Under the pieces are notes generated by a model. That model ran no database searches. It saw only the letters and a list, made by a program, of their open reading frames with translations, and had not been told where the DNA came from. Positions 22,735-36,773 of a DNA stretch of 64,000 bases are shown here, one piece after another. How positions within the stretch are numbered: the first letter of the stretch is position 1; each line of letters starts with the position of its first letter. Where the stretch lies: NCBI GenBank assembly GCA_004794785.1, contig SJOL01006495.1, positions 989,236 through 1,053,235 of the forward strand. The letters are read 5' to 3'. The translations under genes and the position numbers were made by a program. This DNA is from Opisthorchis felineus. Its lineage: Eukaryota > Platyhelminthes > Trematoda > Opisthorchiida > Opisthorchiidae.

Positions 22735-24170
22735 CTACACACCTAAGCACTCAATCAGACAATCTGGAAAGAAACTGACAGCATGGTTGCCTCTGAAGTC
22801 AGGCAGCCGCCATTTATTGCAGCCAAGCGCAGGGTGGGCCAAGGAGACTCCATTCTGGAAGGCGTTATCTAATTCACACCATTCTGCTAAGTCACACGTT
22901 GTCCGACTCGCAGTTTGCGCTACTCTGAAGAAAGCATGGAGAACGACACTCATCTTGGTAGACTATCCTTAGACACACGTAACACGTAACTGACCCACCG
23001 TAGTTGATAGTGTTGAATGTTTTCGGCGACTGAAGCACCTGCAGCACAACTAAATGCGTTTTCTAATTACTTCATCACGAATTCGTTGAAGCCGTCCAAC
23101 ACCGTCAACAGTCCTGAGACAACCGTGGTCAAAAACCTGAAGGCGCCTCAGATCATTTGCCGCAGAGGCCACGTCTCGCAACCATACAACAATAGAGTCC
23201 TCACAGTGGTCTAGTAAGTGCGACCATTGAGATCCAGTAGTATGCCTTCATGAGAAGTGACGCAAGTGACGAGCGACACAAAGTAGTAAACGTAATACGG
23301 GCCCTTAAGATTCCTGCCCTGAGTTTATCACACACATTTCCGTCAGAGCTAATACGAACACCGAGGTATGTAAAATTCTCCACAGCCTCCTGTGATTCTC
23401 TTTGAAGTGCAAGAACAGTGTCCAGAGGCTGCACTTTCTAAAGCATAACCTGGCACTATGGAGATGCAAATCATATGCTAAAAGATGGTTCGATGGTTGT
23501 CAGTTTATTCTTCAGCGGTTGTACTTCGCCATCATCTTCAAAGATGAAAACGATCCGCGTAATCCGGGGATCCTGTCTGCGTAATCCGAATCGACCAGGT
23601 TCTCACCAGCAACAAGTTGAGTATCCGAAGTATTAAGATCTCGCAGCATCGCTTCATTATTTCATCAATGCGAAGTTTAACAGGAACAGAGAGAGTGGAC
23701 ATCCTTGTCGGACAGAACTTTTGTAGGGAAGCTCTTACCATACACTCTCACACGCCCAGAAACACGTGAATATTAGACCGGACTATGTTCACAGACTTCT
23801 GGGGCATCCTCTGTTGAGCGAGTGTGGTTAACGGCGCTGACCGAGCGACTTATTCGAATGCGTTTTTGAAGTCAGGGTGCATCAAGATTGTGATTCATCT
23901 GTATATATGGCGTTTCTCTGACGGAGTGTGAAGATGGGATCGACGAAGCCTCTACCCGGTCTAAAACCCATTTAGTGCTCACCGGTAAAGGTTTCGCCTT
24001 GTTACAACGGGAGTCATATGGTTAATACATTCACTGTTATCGACTCACTCCAGTTGTGTGCAACTCCCTTTCTCCAAGACAGACGCAAGTAGTCTAGATA
24101 GGCACTGGCTGAGAAATTAACCACTTTCCCACAGCACGTGGGAAGTTATCAGGACCAGAAGCAATATGAC
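22735..24170 (-). mobile_element. RTE-like non-LTR retrotransposon, copy C (heavily decayed)
   Basis: Minus-strand RT relics in several frames. FRPGRGF followed by IFTLRQR lies near 23960-23900. SSVRQGCPLSLFLLNFALM is at about 23730-23660. A YADR relic of the YADD box is at about 23560. ENFTYLGVRISSDGNV and LRAGILRARITFT lie at 23380-23290, then LLYGCETWPLR near 23200 and CAAGASVAENIQHYQLRWV near 23040. The order and blocks match the RT and C-terminal part of RTE-like elements, but ISSDGNV against the NPGG of copy B shows it is a different subfamily. Stops occur every 15 to 40 codons, so it is an old insertion. It has the same orientation as copy A and lies directly upstream of it. Confidence 0.8.
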
Positions 24171-27100
24171 GTTTGAGAAGACACACAATCTGACACTTTT
24201 GAGGCCGAAGGGGGCTTCTTATTTACCGTTCGCCCTTCTGTTGAAATCCGGCAGCCGAATAAAGGTAGCAGGTGATCAAATGAAGGCCGAACAATTCATT
24301 TTTCGTCAGGGGTGTTCGTCAGGGTGTTTCAATAAGAAGCGCACAAGTCGATCGTTTTTTTTTGTAACCACAGCCAGATGCTTCTGAGGTGTTATCCTAA
24401 GCTAAAACTTGTATCGAAAAATTCAAACACCATCGTAGAGCGTCTCCCATTGGGGTGGGAGTTGTTTCCCTCCAGAAGGGAATGCACTGGAGAGGGAATA
24501 TCATGTATAAATACGTAGCTTTACAAATTGGGATGCTATAAACATAATCAATAGCAGTGAACCACACATTGAACCTCTAACCGTAATGTTTTGATGGGCA
24601 TTCAATTTACCGTTGATATACGTCACCAAAATCTGTGCCTGAATGCCATGCGAATTAACTATAATCCGGCTTATTTAGTCCCTCAAATCGATTGTGAAAC
24701 AAGATAATGGGAAATCTATCGTCTGAGGACAATAAAGCGTGACCTAAAAGAGGGGACTGAGTCGATTTTCCCGGCGTGTGTAAATAGCATGAAAATGACT
24801 TGTGAACAAAAGCTTGTTTTTTGTTCATCTGCAGAAGGGCTTTCAGAGGCAACCCTGACTACAAAGAGTAATGGGTCCTGATTAAATTTACGACTGGAGT
24901 TTCATCCACCAACCGTAACACATGCTCGCCTCCGATAACAAACAAAATCTCTTGATCAACAAGAGACACTGAGTTAACCTGCTGGTAGGGAGAGAATCTT
25001 TCTGGTCTGTTATCGTTTTATCGTAAAACTCGATCAGCCCTGTAACCTAATCACAGCCTGATGAAACTGCTGTATCGAAAGTAACATTTAGCCAGTAATA
25101 AATCTAGCGACTGTTCTCCAAATTTTTCTAAAACTGATTTGGCCCTATTCAACGTACCGGGCTGTTTAAACTGGAACGTAACTAGCGAACTTTTGAAACA
25201 CGATCACTAAAATCCCAAAGTAAGCGAAAAACACGGAATTAATCTTTCCCCACCTTGCGTTATATAGCTGGACTCTGAAGGGCATGGGTATCAACTTTTA
25301 TACACACTGTCAGAACTGATAACACGTTGGCCAAACATGACCCTATCAAATAAAACGTATATTTCTGATGCTTTTACTAGAGCTTCATGACTAGCAAACG
25401 AATAGCCCAAAAAAGGCTTGAACACGTCGTTTGTTGTTTGACTTCTCATATCACAAATACCGAGAGTTGCGCTTTACGTTCTTGTTCACTAACGATGGTT
25501 GACTAGTCAGGAAAGTGAATATCTGCTTTCCCACCAGTGAAGCCTTGTATTCCAGGCTACCGATGAAACGCACCTCAGCCCCTTTACAGACTTCTTATAC
25601 CCAGAATTTCTTGTCCTCAGATTGGGGAGCTTACGGTAGCTTCTGCACTGACAAATGCTCGATCATGATGAAGAGGAATTTCAGAAAGTTTGCATAAGGC
25701 GTAGGCGATGCTTGAATAGTTCGAAACCCCAGTGTCATTGCGCTGAGCCGCAGAAAAAGGAAGTTTCCTTAGTAGGGCCATTAAATACGTCAGACCCGAC
25801 GATGATTAATGCTTGGACCTATAACACCCAGGAAATCCAGCCGCTTCCACAGCCTCGGCCGAGAGGGTTACATTCACCCACGCTAGTTCATCGAACAAAA
25901 GGTGAAAGCACGGTCCGGTGAAAAGAAAAGACTCATCAATGGAGGAGCTGTTCGCTGCGGAAGGGTTATAAGCTATTGGACACGAAATCACAAACTTCAT
26001 TTGCACATTTGTCAACATTCTCAGGAAAACCTCTACGCTTTTATGAGCGTTGTTTGAATAGCTAACGTTCTAGCAGATGCAAGCAGAGCGTTTTAGACTG
26101 CTTTGGCCAGATACTACTCCCACGTTCCATCAGCAGCAGACACCGTAACGCCAGTAGGTCAAAACAGGTAGGCAACATTTTTCTGCTGAGTGGATTTCAC
26201 AAAATTAGATTATGCAAAACCTAAGTATGCTGTACGAAACGGCCCGAGTAAAGCTTGCAGGCGTTGGCTCCACATTTACGATGCCATTACCCACTCCATT
26301 AAGCCGGACTTTTAACGGAGGGCAAGTTGGAAATACGGAAGTTCGGTTTTCATTTGAAGGGTGCATGTGGAGAAGGTAGCTGCTTATCCCCTTTTAAACG
26401 CAAAATTTATGCTTCGTTCTTCTCCTCTGCAGGTTAGGTCTGACCTACCCAAAGGTTCAGGGAGGACCGCTCTACGCTCAGCCTCTTGCCCAGTCTGTTG
26501 GAGGCATTCTGTCTTCAAATGAATATGAGACCTTAATGTAGCACACAATTCTAGAAGTTATACATGTAGAATTGTGATAATGGGGCGATATTGTCCTGCT
26601 TAACATGTGCCACACCACTATGGTGCTGTAGAAAAGGAGGAAGCAATGGCAGTTCCTGGATTCTTGTGACTAGTGGCTCTCCAAATTAAAACAGGCAATA
26701 TACTTTTTGTAACTGCACCGTACCTCCTATGTTGTAACTTGAACTGAAGATGGCGTGAATTTCGGCGAAAAAGAACAGGAAAGAAGCTGGCATTCGCTTC
26801 AAAAATAAAAGTATTAGCACAAAACGAAACAAAGTGGTGTGGTGTCCCAGTGGGCGGCAGAATCGCCTTTGTGCCAAGGTACTGAAAGTCTGTGTAATGG
26901 CCGAGAAAGCAGCGAAGCAGTAAAACAGTAAAACAATACTTTAGTAGACCCAACTTAACCTCCGATTGTGTGTGTGACTACATTCGCTTTCACAAGCGCA
27001 TACGGTATTCAATTTTTCACGGTCTCAAAATCACGTGCTACCAACTGTCAAACATCGGTCTACTGTAGAGAACACCGGGACCATTCAACTCCCATTTGGC

Positions 27101-30100
27101 AGAGAAGGTTTATTACTAATTGACAGTCTTGATTTCATCTGTGCGCGTGTGGGATAGTATTGACTTTGATTTGTTGGACTGATGACCGATTGGGTCAACA
27201 GCTAGGCTCATTCACTCTTTAACTAGTTTAAAGATCAACAATCGTGCCTTGGGTGCTTATGGCTTTAAAGTTTGGTAGTATGGAGGAAATGCTGATTCAA
27301 TAGACCTGTCTGGAAAATGATTCATTGCGGCAAAATGAGAAGCTGACCGTTAGGGCTGTCTATACCGTCAACAAGGCCAAACGATATAACAAAGTGCAGT
27401 GAACTGAACACATGCAGAATCGACGTAGTCGTAGAACTATGAATACCGAAGCGGTTGGGGCTGTTATGGGGGATCTAGCGAGGAAATTATACGGGACTAT
27501 GATGGTTCGCGACCGTAATATGCCGATCACTGCTTCGTCTCGCAAGAAGAGACCTTGGCGAGCGCTGAAATCGTCGTTATACAGAATGCTAAGTCACCCA
27601 TGGATTGCAAGTTCCACTCCAGGTTCGGTGTGCAAAATCTTGTGGCCCTTGACGCAAGATTAATGAATTGCAGACGAAACCTTTCTCTTAGGCAGCGAAA
27701 TTCCTGATACGTAGAAAGTGACATTTGTCTGATAGTACAGTCTGAATGGATTGTTGTAACATCTCTGTAATTTTTTCGAAAGGTGCTGTGACAGACGTGC
27801 CGACGAATGATGTTTTAAACGGTCCACTTATATTAGCAGTATCCTTAACATTGACAAAAACAGCAAATCCACATGGTCTTGTTGATAGGCGGACGCAAAA
27901 GTAAGAGATAATCATACTTCTTGATCTGGTATTCAAAATCCACTCATCGCCTTATTTACCGACTCCTTTTCGCCGTGACCGGTAATAATGTGCTTAATTT
28001 CACCGCCAGAAGCACTTTCCATTGAGTTCATTGTTATCCTTCGACTTGATGACGTTTGAAACTTGCGTTATATGTGCGTGGCCACCGCTACGGCCACGGC
28101 CAACTTACGATCTGCCATATTAGGTCCACAATCCATGTTCGTCTATTGTTCACTATCTTCAACCTTCCTCAGCCTTCATCACTCCGACCCAGCTCTCCGC
28201 GACTGCACCTAATAGGAATTGTGCGAAAAGGTCCACGATAGTAGAGTAAAGTAAGAATTCGCCTGCAATCCATTACAGTCGTCAGTTTGTGCCAGTTTGC
28301 AGACTCATTTTACTGGGCTTTCACTAGGGGTTGGTTAGGAAGGAAGAGTAATTTTTCTAGACGAAGCACATTATTAAGGTTACCGAACATTTCGAAGGCT
28401 CACTTCGGTTTCGCCCTTCATGGCCTTCATGGGATAGGCGCAGTCCCCGTGTTCCGATTGAACATCAAATTGCACAAAATCACCGAACTGATGTTGACTG
28501 GAGACTTCACTGAATAGCAGCTGATCTGGCAATTGATCAGGTGGCTATTGATCTTCAGTGCGCTGTTGGGTGGGCACCCACCCAACTGAGGGAAACAATT
28601 GTACCGGAAGTGAAAAAACCTTCCAGTATTTGATCTGTAAAGCCGGTAAGATGGGAGGACCGTTCTCCAGCTATAAATACAAAACTATACATTCAACCCA
28701 CTGGATTTCGACAAAATTCCCCAGACGTTCAGCAGAGTACCAAGTAGTCCTCCATTTGATTCACATCTCTAAATTATACTATAGTTGACGGTTTTATTTC
28801 CGAAACGAAACGTACGCAGACGAGGACTAGCGGCGAACTTCACGGGGCAGATGTGAGATCGAACTAATGTTGCACGATCCTACCGATCCGGGTACCCTGG
28901 ACCTAGGTATATCAGATCATTTAAATGTTGACTATCTTCAAAATCTGTCACACCGTTCAACGGAGGCAACAAAACATCGGTAGTTAACGATGATTTTGTG
29001 TTGTCGGGGATAACGATGCTAATAAACACAATTTAAAGGATGATAACTTAAGAGCATTGAAACATTGCAAGTAAGTGAAGAGTTTCATCACCGTTCTGTA
29101 TGCCTGTATTATTGGTTAAATAGCGTATTACAGACATGTAAAACCTCGGGATCAAAAGGCGTCTTCTGGATCACTGTCCTTCAAGCTATGCTGATGGTCC
29201 TGGTGCAACTGCCTCTGAATAGCAGGGTGACTTTGACATCCCCGTAGCTCCTTAATTCAAGATCTACCCCAGTTAATCAGCCACCACTTCGCACCGGACA
29301 GCCAACTTAAGAACAGTTTTATTCACCCCGAGAAGTGGTGAGCTTGTCTGATTTGTTGGTACCTGGACTCTCCTTTCGTGTGCGGCTATCTGGGACTAAT
29401 ATCGCTGTTGCCGCTAGCCGATGCACTGGTAAAATTTAATACAACGGAAAACACAGGGACCTGGACGCTTTGCGATGAGACGGGATTTGGGAGACTCTTC
29501 TGTTCGATTAATTAAAACAAGTATCCCCACTCAATTAGGAACCCACTAAAGGTGCAAGTCCTAATCCTCGAACGGTGAACATCACCAAAGATTAATGGTA
29601 GAAGACTGATGGCAGAATGATCTGCCACAACTCCCTTTCCAAAAGAACATATATTCGCATACTGCTGTTTGCGTACTGAACAGTGCCTAAGAGTCTGTTC
29701 AAGGCTCATTTTGTACAGATTATTAAGATCAATATATTTTTATCCATACATCAATCAAGAAGAAACTGGACTTCAAGAATCGTGCTCATGGACCATGTTA
29801 CTCAAATTCTACCTGGAATGGAAGCAAGATTTTAACGTCTGTGCAGAGATCAAATGTAGATCTTCGTGTCTAAAAGGTTAATAGAAATATACAAATGGGA
29901 CACCTAGGAGTCCTTAAACGACCAATTTCGGGACACCGGATTACTGCTCTAGCCAGTCTCATAAGGTCACTGTCACAAGTTGGAATCACTATGGTGCTTT
30001 CAGATAAGCAAGATTTTTCGTGACTGGCTGACTAAATCTGACATTGAAAGTGAGTATATTACCTGAATTTTTATCCAGTCAAGGAGAGAGGTCATATCGA

Positions 30101-31390
30101 ATCAAAAGGGCAAAGTACAATACCCTGGTAAATTTATTTCACATACGTCCAAAGGAAGCCCCGACTATGCTGAAAAAGATGGTAAATGAGATGAAAGTTC
30201 CGAACAGGAAACAATAAAAACCCGACTACCCGAAGGTACCCTCCATCTGCAATTATGTCTTGTTTTCATAATTTGTTTATTATCGTGCCTTCACCCGCTT
30301 ATACACAAAGTTTCTTTTTTATGGGAACGCAATGTGTCGATACAACGTGCTTTACCTTTACCTGTTGCATACAATTCACATGATGGGAACGGCGTTATCT
30401 AAGCTGTAGACAGCTTTGGATAAAACAGGTATGCAGCCGTATGGTGTCACGCTGCTAGACAGCGACTGTCCTAAGAAGTTGACGTTAATCACTGGGATCA
30501 TTTTCATTTAACGACTACGAAGTCGACCGCCAAAATGTTTCCAGCATCCTAGACAGCGGCACCTTTGTTAACATCAGTGCTTTACTGCCCGGCTTAACAT
30601 ACTGGTGCATCTAGTTGCACAAGTTGCCTATCGGAACGATGATATCAGTGTTGCAGACAAACAGCCATAATTTAAGTCCCCACTCAATGTGCAGTCCAAT
30701 TAATTGGAGAGGGGACAGATATCAGTATAGATTTTTATGCACACCAAAATGGATCAAACGAGGTCAGTCTAAGGTCAACAGTGTACTCCGCTTATTCGTC
30801 TACCTGGTAACGCTTTCTTGTACCTGAACGCTTGTCACGACTTTGGGTCACCTTTCAACTATGTGAATAAATTCACGGTATAAAAAGGGCATCAGAAACA
30901 GGCAGTCGATTCTGTACTGAACAGTTCTGCACTGAACAATCATTCACCTCGTCAATAAGAAGCTCCAATTCTTAATCTTAATACGCTGTGTTCATTTTCT
31001 GTCAAAAAGTGTTCAGAGCCAACTTGAAGTGTTACCCTCCTCATATGTACAACCCACTCTAAAGCTACAGTGTGATTTGTGTCACCTAAGAGTCACGTTC
31101 TAGGTGGAAACTGAGTATTGATCATCTCAAACCCCAAGGTATTTCTGTAAGTCTGGGGTAGGTTAAGCAAAATGGATTAATACCACTTCTTACTTGTGTA
31201 CTCTCTTAAAAAGCTACTGTAAATGTCCGTCGGAACTGAGGTCCCGTGAAGTCAATTTGTTACCCACAAATCACATGCTGTGCACCATTTCAATAGTACA
31301 TCTACCATGCGGACCCATTTTAGAATTTTCTGTTATTCCTGTACAGGCTTTAACAACCTCGTAGTACGTCGGTCCTCATGCCCATTTCAG
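24171..31390. other. long gene-poor stretch
   Basis: No gene can be supported over about 7.2 kb. The plus-strand frame 25655-25921 (88 codons, ATG just after an in-frame stop, acidic then basic) is the most protein-like but lacks a partner exon. A minus-strand frame at 26953-26618 is hydrophobic and unassigned. Between 27360 and 27936 both strands show overlapping frames with no recognised motif. A short TTGACTGGAGACTTCACTGAAT block at 28494-28515 faintly resembles the dispersed repeat at 9.2 and 18.5 kb. Confidence 0.35.
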
Positions 31391-31589
31391 GTTGTATGAC
31401 AGCTATGTGGCAGCTTCAAAGAGATGTCACTGCTGGAAGATTGGTTTATTTTCACCTAGGAACAAACGGTTCACTTCGAAAAGATACCGTGTGTTAGAAC
31501 CTGAAAACGAACAAACCTTCACATTGTTCTCCCTTCTAACAGCGCTAGACACCATCCACAGTGAAGACAGTAATCAGCCAATTCGATGA
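31391..31589 (+). CDS. candidate terminal host exon
   Basis: After a pyrimidine-rich acceptor (GTCCTCATGCCCATTTCAG ending at 31390) the plus strand is open for 65 codons to TGA at 31587-31589. The peptide carries LYDSYVAASKRCHCW, a basic stretch (RNKRFTSKRYRV) and LFSLLTALDTIHSEDSNQ. No domain was recognised and the upstream exon was not found. Support is the acceptor and the open frame only. Confidence 0.28.
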
Positions 31590-34519
31590 ATCACGTGGAC
31601 TTGATGAAGTTGATGAGGACTGTCAAGAGGAGTGGCCTTATCTGGAGGGCTCTCCCTCAAACCTAAGAAAATGAACTGGGATGTTCCAGGTGATCCTTTT
31701 TGGAGTCTTATTTTCGGTTGAGGTCAGCGCGATGGCCAGTGTACACAGTAATATTTGTGCTGAACTAAGCTGAAGTTTTACCGGATTATTCCGGTGGCAC
31801 CAGAAAGCTGAATACTATTGGGTGCATTTGTGTGTGACCTGAGGCTTACCTATGTTGAGCTTTACCCAGGCAGTCAAAATCAGCTAGAGGCACTAGAAGC
31901 ATTGTAATCTGCAGTTAGCATGAGATTATAACCTGATTAAGTACTTGACCTCGGACGAAAGATCATTTTGGTTCGTATTCACACTTTAAACAGCTATTAC
32001 ACACCCAAAGTGGTTTACTGAGCCTGTGGATGCACAATCCTACTTTGAAACTTGCTTCACAAAATTTTCGGTGTAGTTCGAATCACTGCATTTCTAGTCG
32101 ATTTCTGATACCCCGGATGGGCCAAAAAAAATTATTCGGCAACTGAGAAACATTACGCAACAGTGTATTTCCACACAAATAGTTTGTATAACATATGGAA
32201 ACCTGCCGCAGCCTGTGATTTCAACCCCACCTCTACTAGTGCATTGGCCAAGTTCAAAGAAAAAGGTGGTTTGGCGAATTGGTATTTCTTTGCACTGTTA
32301 GAGAGTTAACTATCTGCCGACAAGAAGCAGCCATTATTTGAAGCATGTGGGAATTCAGCCCCCACTGAATCAAAAGGCGCGAAATGCGCTTTTTGGCTTC
32401 TAAATGATAAGAAAATTTCCGCCCACCAAATGAATGCAACACTGATTTTGGACGGCCATAATTTTTCTTCTACGATTAAGGACACGAACAAGCTCACTAG
32501 ATATCATCAATAAGACAAATAAATTGGTTGCAACCCCTGCTGTCTGTGGGCTTTTCAGCACAAGTATGAAGTTTGGCCCAAAGCAGTGTATGAATGAACG
32601 GAAAACATGAGTCAACTCCTTGGTCCATGACAGAAGGATAGGTAAATTATCACACAGTGGTGGAAGATCAAAATGCAGAATGCTGCTTTCGGGTGATCTC
32701 TTTGACTCTCTCTGAATTCAGCGGGTTTCGAAATTAGTAACGGTGTACGTAGGAAAGCTGTGGGAGAAAGTCATTCTGACAGACTGAGCTTTGAATAGTC
32801 TGCCTGGGTTATGCTATGGATAAGAGAATAATCGTTTAGCTGTTCTAATTCTCTCATATTGAAGACTGAAAAAATTAATCCATCGCTGAATTGACTAAAA
32901 CATTCCCATTTCGGACGTACCAAACCTTCAATAGCCACCAAGTCCCATAAAATATCAATATGATTCATCTTAATTAAGAATCCCGTAAGATCGACCAGAT
33001 TGGGAAAATATTGCAGATATTTTAAAGGCAGTTGGCGAACTTATGTTGTTTTTGCCGCATTAGATTTAGTGCTCCCGTTACGAGAGAATGAACTTGGTGT
33101 TCCTGTCAAACCTGAGCCTCGAGAATTTCCCCAAAAGAAAAACCGAATGGTTCAATATCTCATTGTACCCAATTGTCCCCCCATTGTGAAATGAATTCAA
33201 CGATCTTCGCAAAACTCCACCTTGACTCCTTTCAACGGGGATACGCGATACACGCACAACTTCAATGTCGCTTACAGCCGCACACAAACAAACTAAAAAG
33301 ACAAAGAATCAACGGCTGCCATGACGAAACTTCAACCAACCAGTTATGTATATTTCTCGAGATGAATCTGTCTTTAGGTTTGATATAAATCTCCAACTCC
33401 ATGTCCTTTGATTCAGGACTGGCGGGAGCGGGCTATCGGGGTGTTTTCAAAGTTATGCGCAGTGGTGTGTTAAGGAAAATACTGCGATATCTTGGATGTC
33501 GCTTCAATGGGAATGTGTGGTTGAAGAACATCGTGAACGAGACCTGTAGCTGAGATTGAGTCCTTCTCTAACACCAACCTAATTTGCTATACAAAATCTC
33601 AATAATTACACGATACAAGCAGAGCTATAAATTTGTTTCCTACCCTTAACTAGTGCCTTGGAGGAAACAATAGAAGGACTTCGAGGAAAGTGCGTTTTTT
33701 AATGGAGTAAGTTATCTCAAAATATATTGTTATGGCTATTCACACGACATTCCGTGGAAGGTTTCAAACGGTCTATTGAATGGATCGTTTTGGAAGATTA
33801 GCTGAGAAGACTCAGTCATACTTCGTAAAAGCAAGGGCATAAGATTTTCTCAAACTGTTTTAACTGTACTGACCGTTTGTGTCCACTGAGGGTTAAAGAT
33901 CACTAAATGGGACTCCGCGTACAAAAATAAAAGTGAGGCGTACATGCTATCGTGATGAATCAGATGAGACAAATCATCCCATCCAAAACGGGATTATTTT
34001 GCAGTTAAGCCTCCCATAAACATCCCCAAAAACTATTCTTTCTGGCGCGTTTCCCACTTCAAAAGCCTCTATGTGGGCAACTCCTATCAACAGAAACCGC
34101 TGCATTGGTCTTGTTTGTAGATTTAGTTCACTTCAACTTACTGCTATCAGCTCATTTTGAAAGTAGATTAAACATATGCCAGACCAAATTTGATGTTCGT
34201 GAAGACAAGGATATCTGTTATTTTACATGTATGGACCAACAGGCAGGCAATAAGCTATCGCTTGGCTGAGTGTACAACAAAACGCTAGTCAACAAGCACT
34301 ATTAGCCGAAGATCCGCATTATTCAAATTTCCCGAATAAAGTCGGCTGGTACAAAAGTGCAACTGTTACAATTTCAGTTAAAACGCAAAAGCAGAAAAAG
34401 TCGTCGAAGGTGATGCATACAGGGTGTGATTGAATTAACACTGAATTATTACAAGTTTTATAAAGAGCATAAGAGCCGTGCTCAAGATGAAATGTTTCAC
34501 AGAAGTAGGATAATCACTA
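31590..34519. other. intergenic, nothing recognised
   Basis: Frames at 32254-32615 (minus) and 33000-33194 (plus) have protein-like stretches but overlapping open frames on both strands and no splice support. No repeat was identified. Confidence 0.35.
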
Positions 34520-34919
34520 ACTTTCATCATCATTGTCAGCTGTAAGAACCGCGTACTTGTCGTACAGTGGTTGTAGCTGCCACAGTTTCGCTCAGCGATG
34601 ATTTGGGGAGGTGGGGGAGGTAGCTGCGCATTGGAGGCGGGAGCTGATAAACTGGTGCGTAAATACAGCACTCTCAGTGAACTGTCAAGTGGGGGATTGG
34701 GAAGGGAGCTATGCATTGAAGGCAATAGCTTGGATGCACGAGCGCCATTAAGGGAGCGACTGGGCCATGTCTGACAATGTCTCTAACCATTGATGTGGCC
34801 CGTCTCGGGGTCCCCATCCAGGAAAACGGCAATGACCAGCACAGCTGAGTTTGCTGGTAATGGCTTTTACAGTTCGCTGCCAAGTCATTGTTTGACCGCT
34901 TCTAGCTCTTTTCCACCCT

Positions 34920-36306
34920 TCACGTGGTTGTGCGAAAAGAACCTTTACGAGGAAGCCGATCGACTGGCATACGCAGCACGTGGCCAAGCCAGCACAATCT
35001 ATGCAGTGTGATCAGTTCATCTATCGGGAGTGAGTTATTTCTTCCGAATACCATTCGACGTACTTCAGCATTGCTGCTCCGGTGTTCCCACCAGACTCGG
35101 GCAATGCTCCGAAGACGTCGATGGTCAAACACTGAAAGCCTTTTTACGTCCTCTGCGCGTAACGGCCAGGTTTCTGACTCGTATAGTAGTATGGAGCGCA
35201 CTGCAGCATTGTAAACTCGACCCTTGACGGATAAGCTGATGTCACGTCTACGCCACAGGTGACGCAGGTTCACAAAAGCTGCTCTGGCCTTCCCAATTCG
35301 GATGGAAATCTCATCTTTCGCGAGGCCACCGGGATTGATACAGCTGCCCAAGTAAACGAATTTGCCTACTACTTCAATCGGTTCATCCGCAAGCATGAAG
35401 CTAGGGTTCCAGTCCACCCAGTCTTGCAGTAGCACCTTACACTTTGCCGGTGTGAAGCAAATGCCAAACCGTGAGGCGGAATCATTTATATAATTTGTTA
35501 TTGTTTGCATTACCACGGGGTCAGGTCCAAGAAGAGCTATGTCGTCTGCGTACCGATATCTGTGAGCGGATGCTCCGGGAGCACTTCGACCCCGCAGACG
35601 TTAGAGGCTGATAGTGAATCTTCCATAATCCTATCAACGACGAAGTTGAGGAGGAAAGGTGAAAGAGGACAGCCCTGTCTGACGTCACTTGATGTGGTGA
35701 ACTCAGGGAAGAGCTTCCCGTAGACATTCACACGGCCGCGGAAGTTGGTGTACAGCGCCTTAAGGAGGGTCAATAATTTATGGGAGACACCTTTGCTCCA
35801 CAGACACTGCTATAGTGCCTGACGGTCCACAGAGTCGAAGGAAGCTTTTAGATAAAAAAACACAAATATTGTTGGTTGCTGGAAGCAGTGTCGCCGTTCC
35901 AGAATCTGTCGTAGGGTGAAGATATGATCGATGCATCCTCTTGCAGGACGGAACCCAGCTTGGTTTTCAAGGATCGGTCTCTCCCTGTGTTCAGTCAACC
36001 TTCGAAGGATAAGACCAGAGAGCACCTTCGATGCCACAGCTACCAGGCTGATGCCACGGTGATTTTCACACAGCGTCCGCGAACCCTTTTCGAAGATAAG
36101 GAAACTGTCGACATGACCCATTCTGCAGGCGTTTTCCCTTCACTCCATATCGTACCCATTAGTTTTGTTAGATTGGTCAACAGGGATTCTCCGCCTTCTT
36201 TGAAGGCTGGATAGGGACCGTCCGGTCCTGATGCCTTCTCACGTTTTAGTACGGATATTTCGTATCTTATTTCTTCTTCCGAGCGGCCCGTATGCACTAT
36301 CTTCAC
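34920..36306 (-). pseudogene. reverse transcriptase and C-terminal segment of RTE-like copy B
   Basis: Minus-strand RT in several frames. KREKASGPDG then the NLTKLMGTIW block lie at 36306-36160. GISLVAVASKVLSGLILRRL, GFRPARGCIDHIFTLRQIL and motif A FFYLKASFDSVDR lie at 36080-35815. SDVRQGCPLSPFLLNFVV is at about 35700, motif C YADDIALLG at 35552-35530, and FTPAKCKVLLQDWV then KFVYLGSCINPGG at 35460-35340. The long C-terminal frame runs to about 34920. In motif A the position normally holding the metal-binding Asp is Tyr (FFYLKASFD; copy A has SRDLRAAFD). The enzyme would be inactive even without the frameshifts near 35770, 35550 and 36100. Confidence 0.85.
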
Positions 36307-36773
36307 AGGCTTTGTTGCAGGAGGCCGGCTAAACTGTTCTTCGAAGTGTTCGACGTTTTTGCGAGTGAATTAATGAGCCATCTTTTTCACTTATCGTCTC
36401 ACTGGCCGTTGATTTCTTAGGGCCAGTCGATCGTATCAGTTGATATAGGGCACGGCTGTTTCCCGTAGCAAAAGCCTTCTTCAACCCCCGAGCTTTCGAT
36501 TTCCACCAGAGCTCCCGGTCTTTCCTTAGGATTTGCGTGCGCCGTCGTATTCGTTGCCTGCTGGTATGGATTTCCTGGCATCAATCATGGGCAGCGATCT
36601 CAACGATATCCGGTGGTCTTGTGGTCAAATTGGAGAAGTCAGACAGACAGCACTGAACGCCGCTAACATAGCTCCTTTCACATTTTGCCACGCTTCGACC
36701 ACATGCTCACTACCACCACAGTATTGGTTTACTGTGGAGAGTTGTTGGGCTAGCTCAGATCGATACTGTTGAG

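Noticed and set aside
25655..25921. 88-codon plus-strand ORF with ATG
   Set aside because: No partner exon, no motif and a stop directly upstream; kept only as a note in the gene-poor stretch.
36533..36772. Plus-strand frame between RTE endonuclease and RT
   Set aside because: It is antisense to the linker of copy B, where the minus strand reads as homologous linker sequence.
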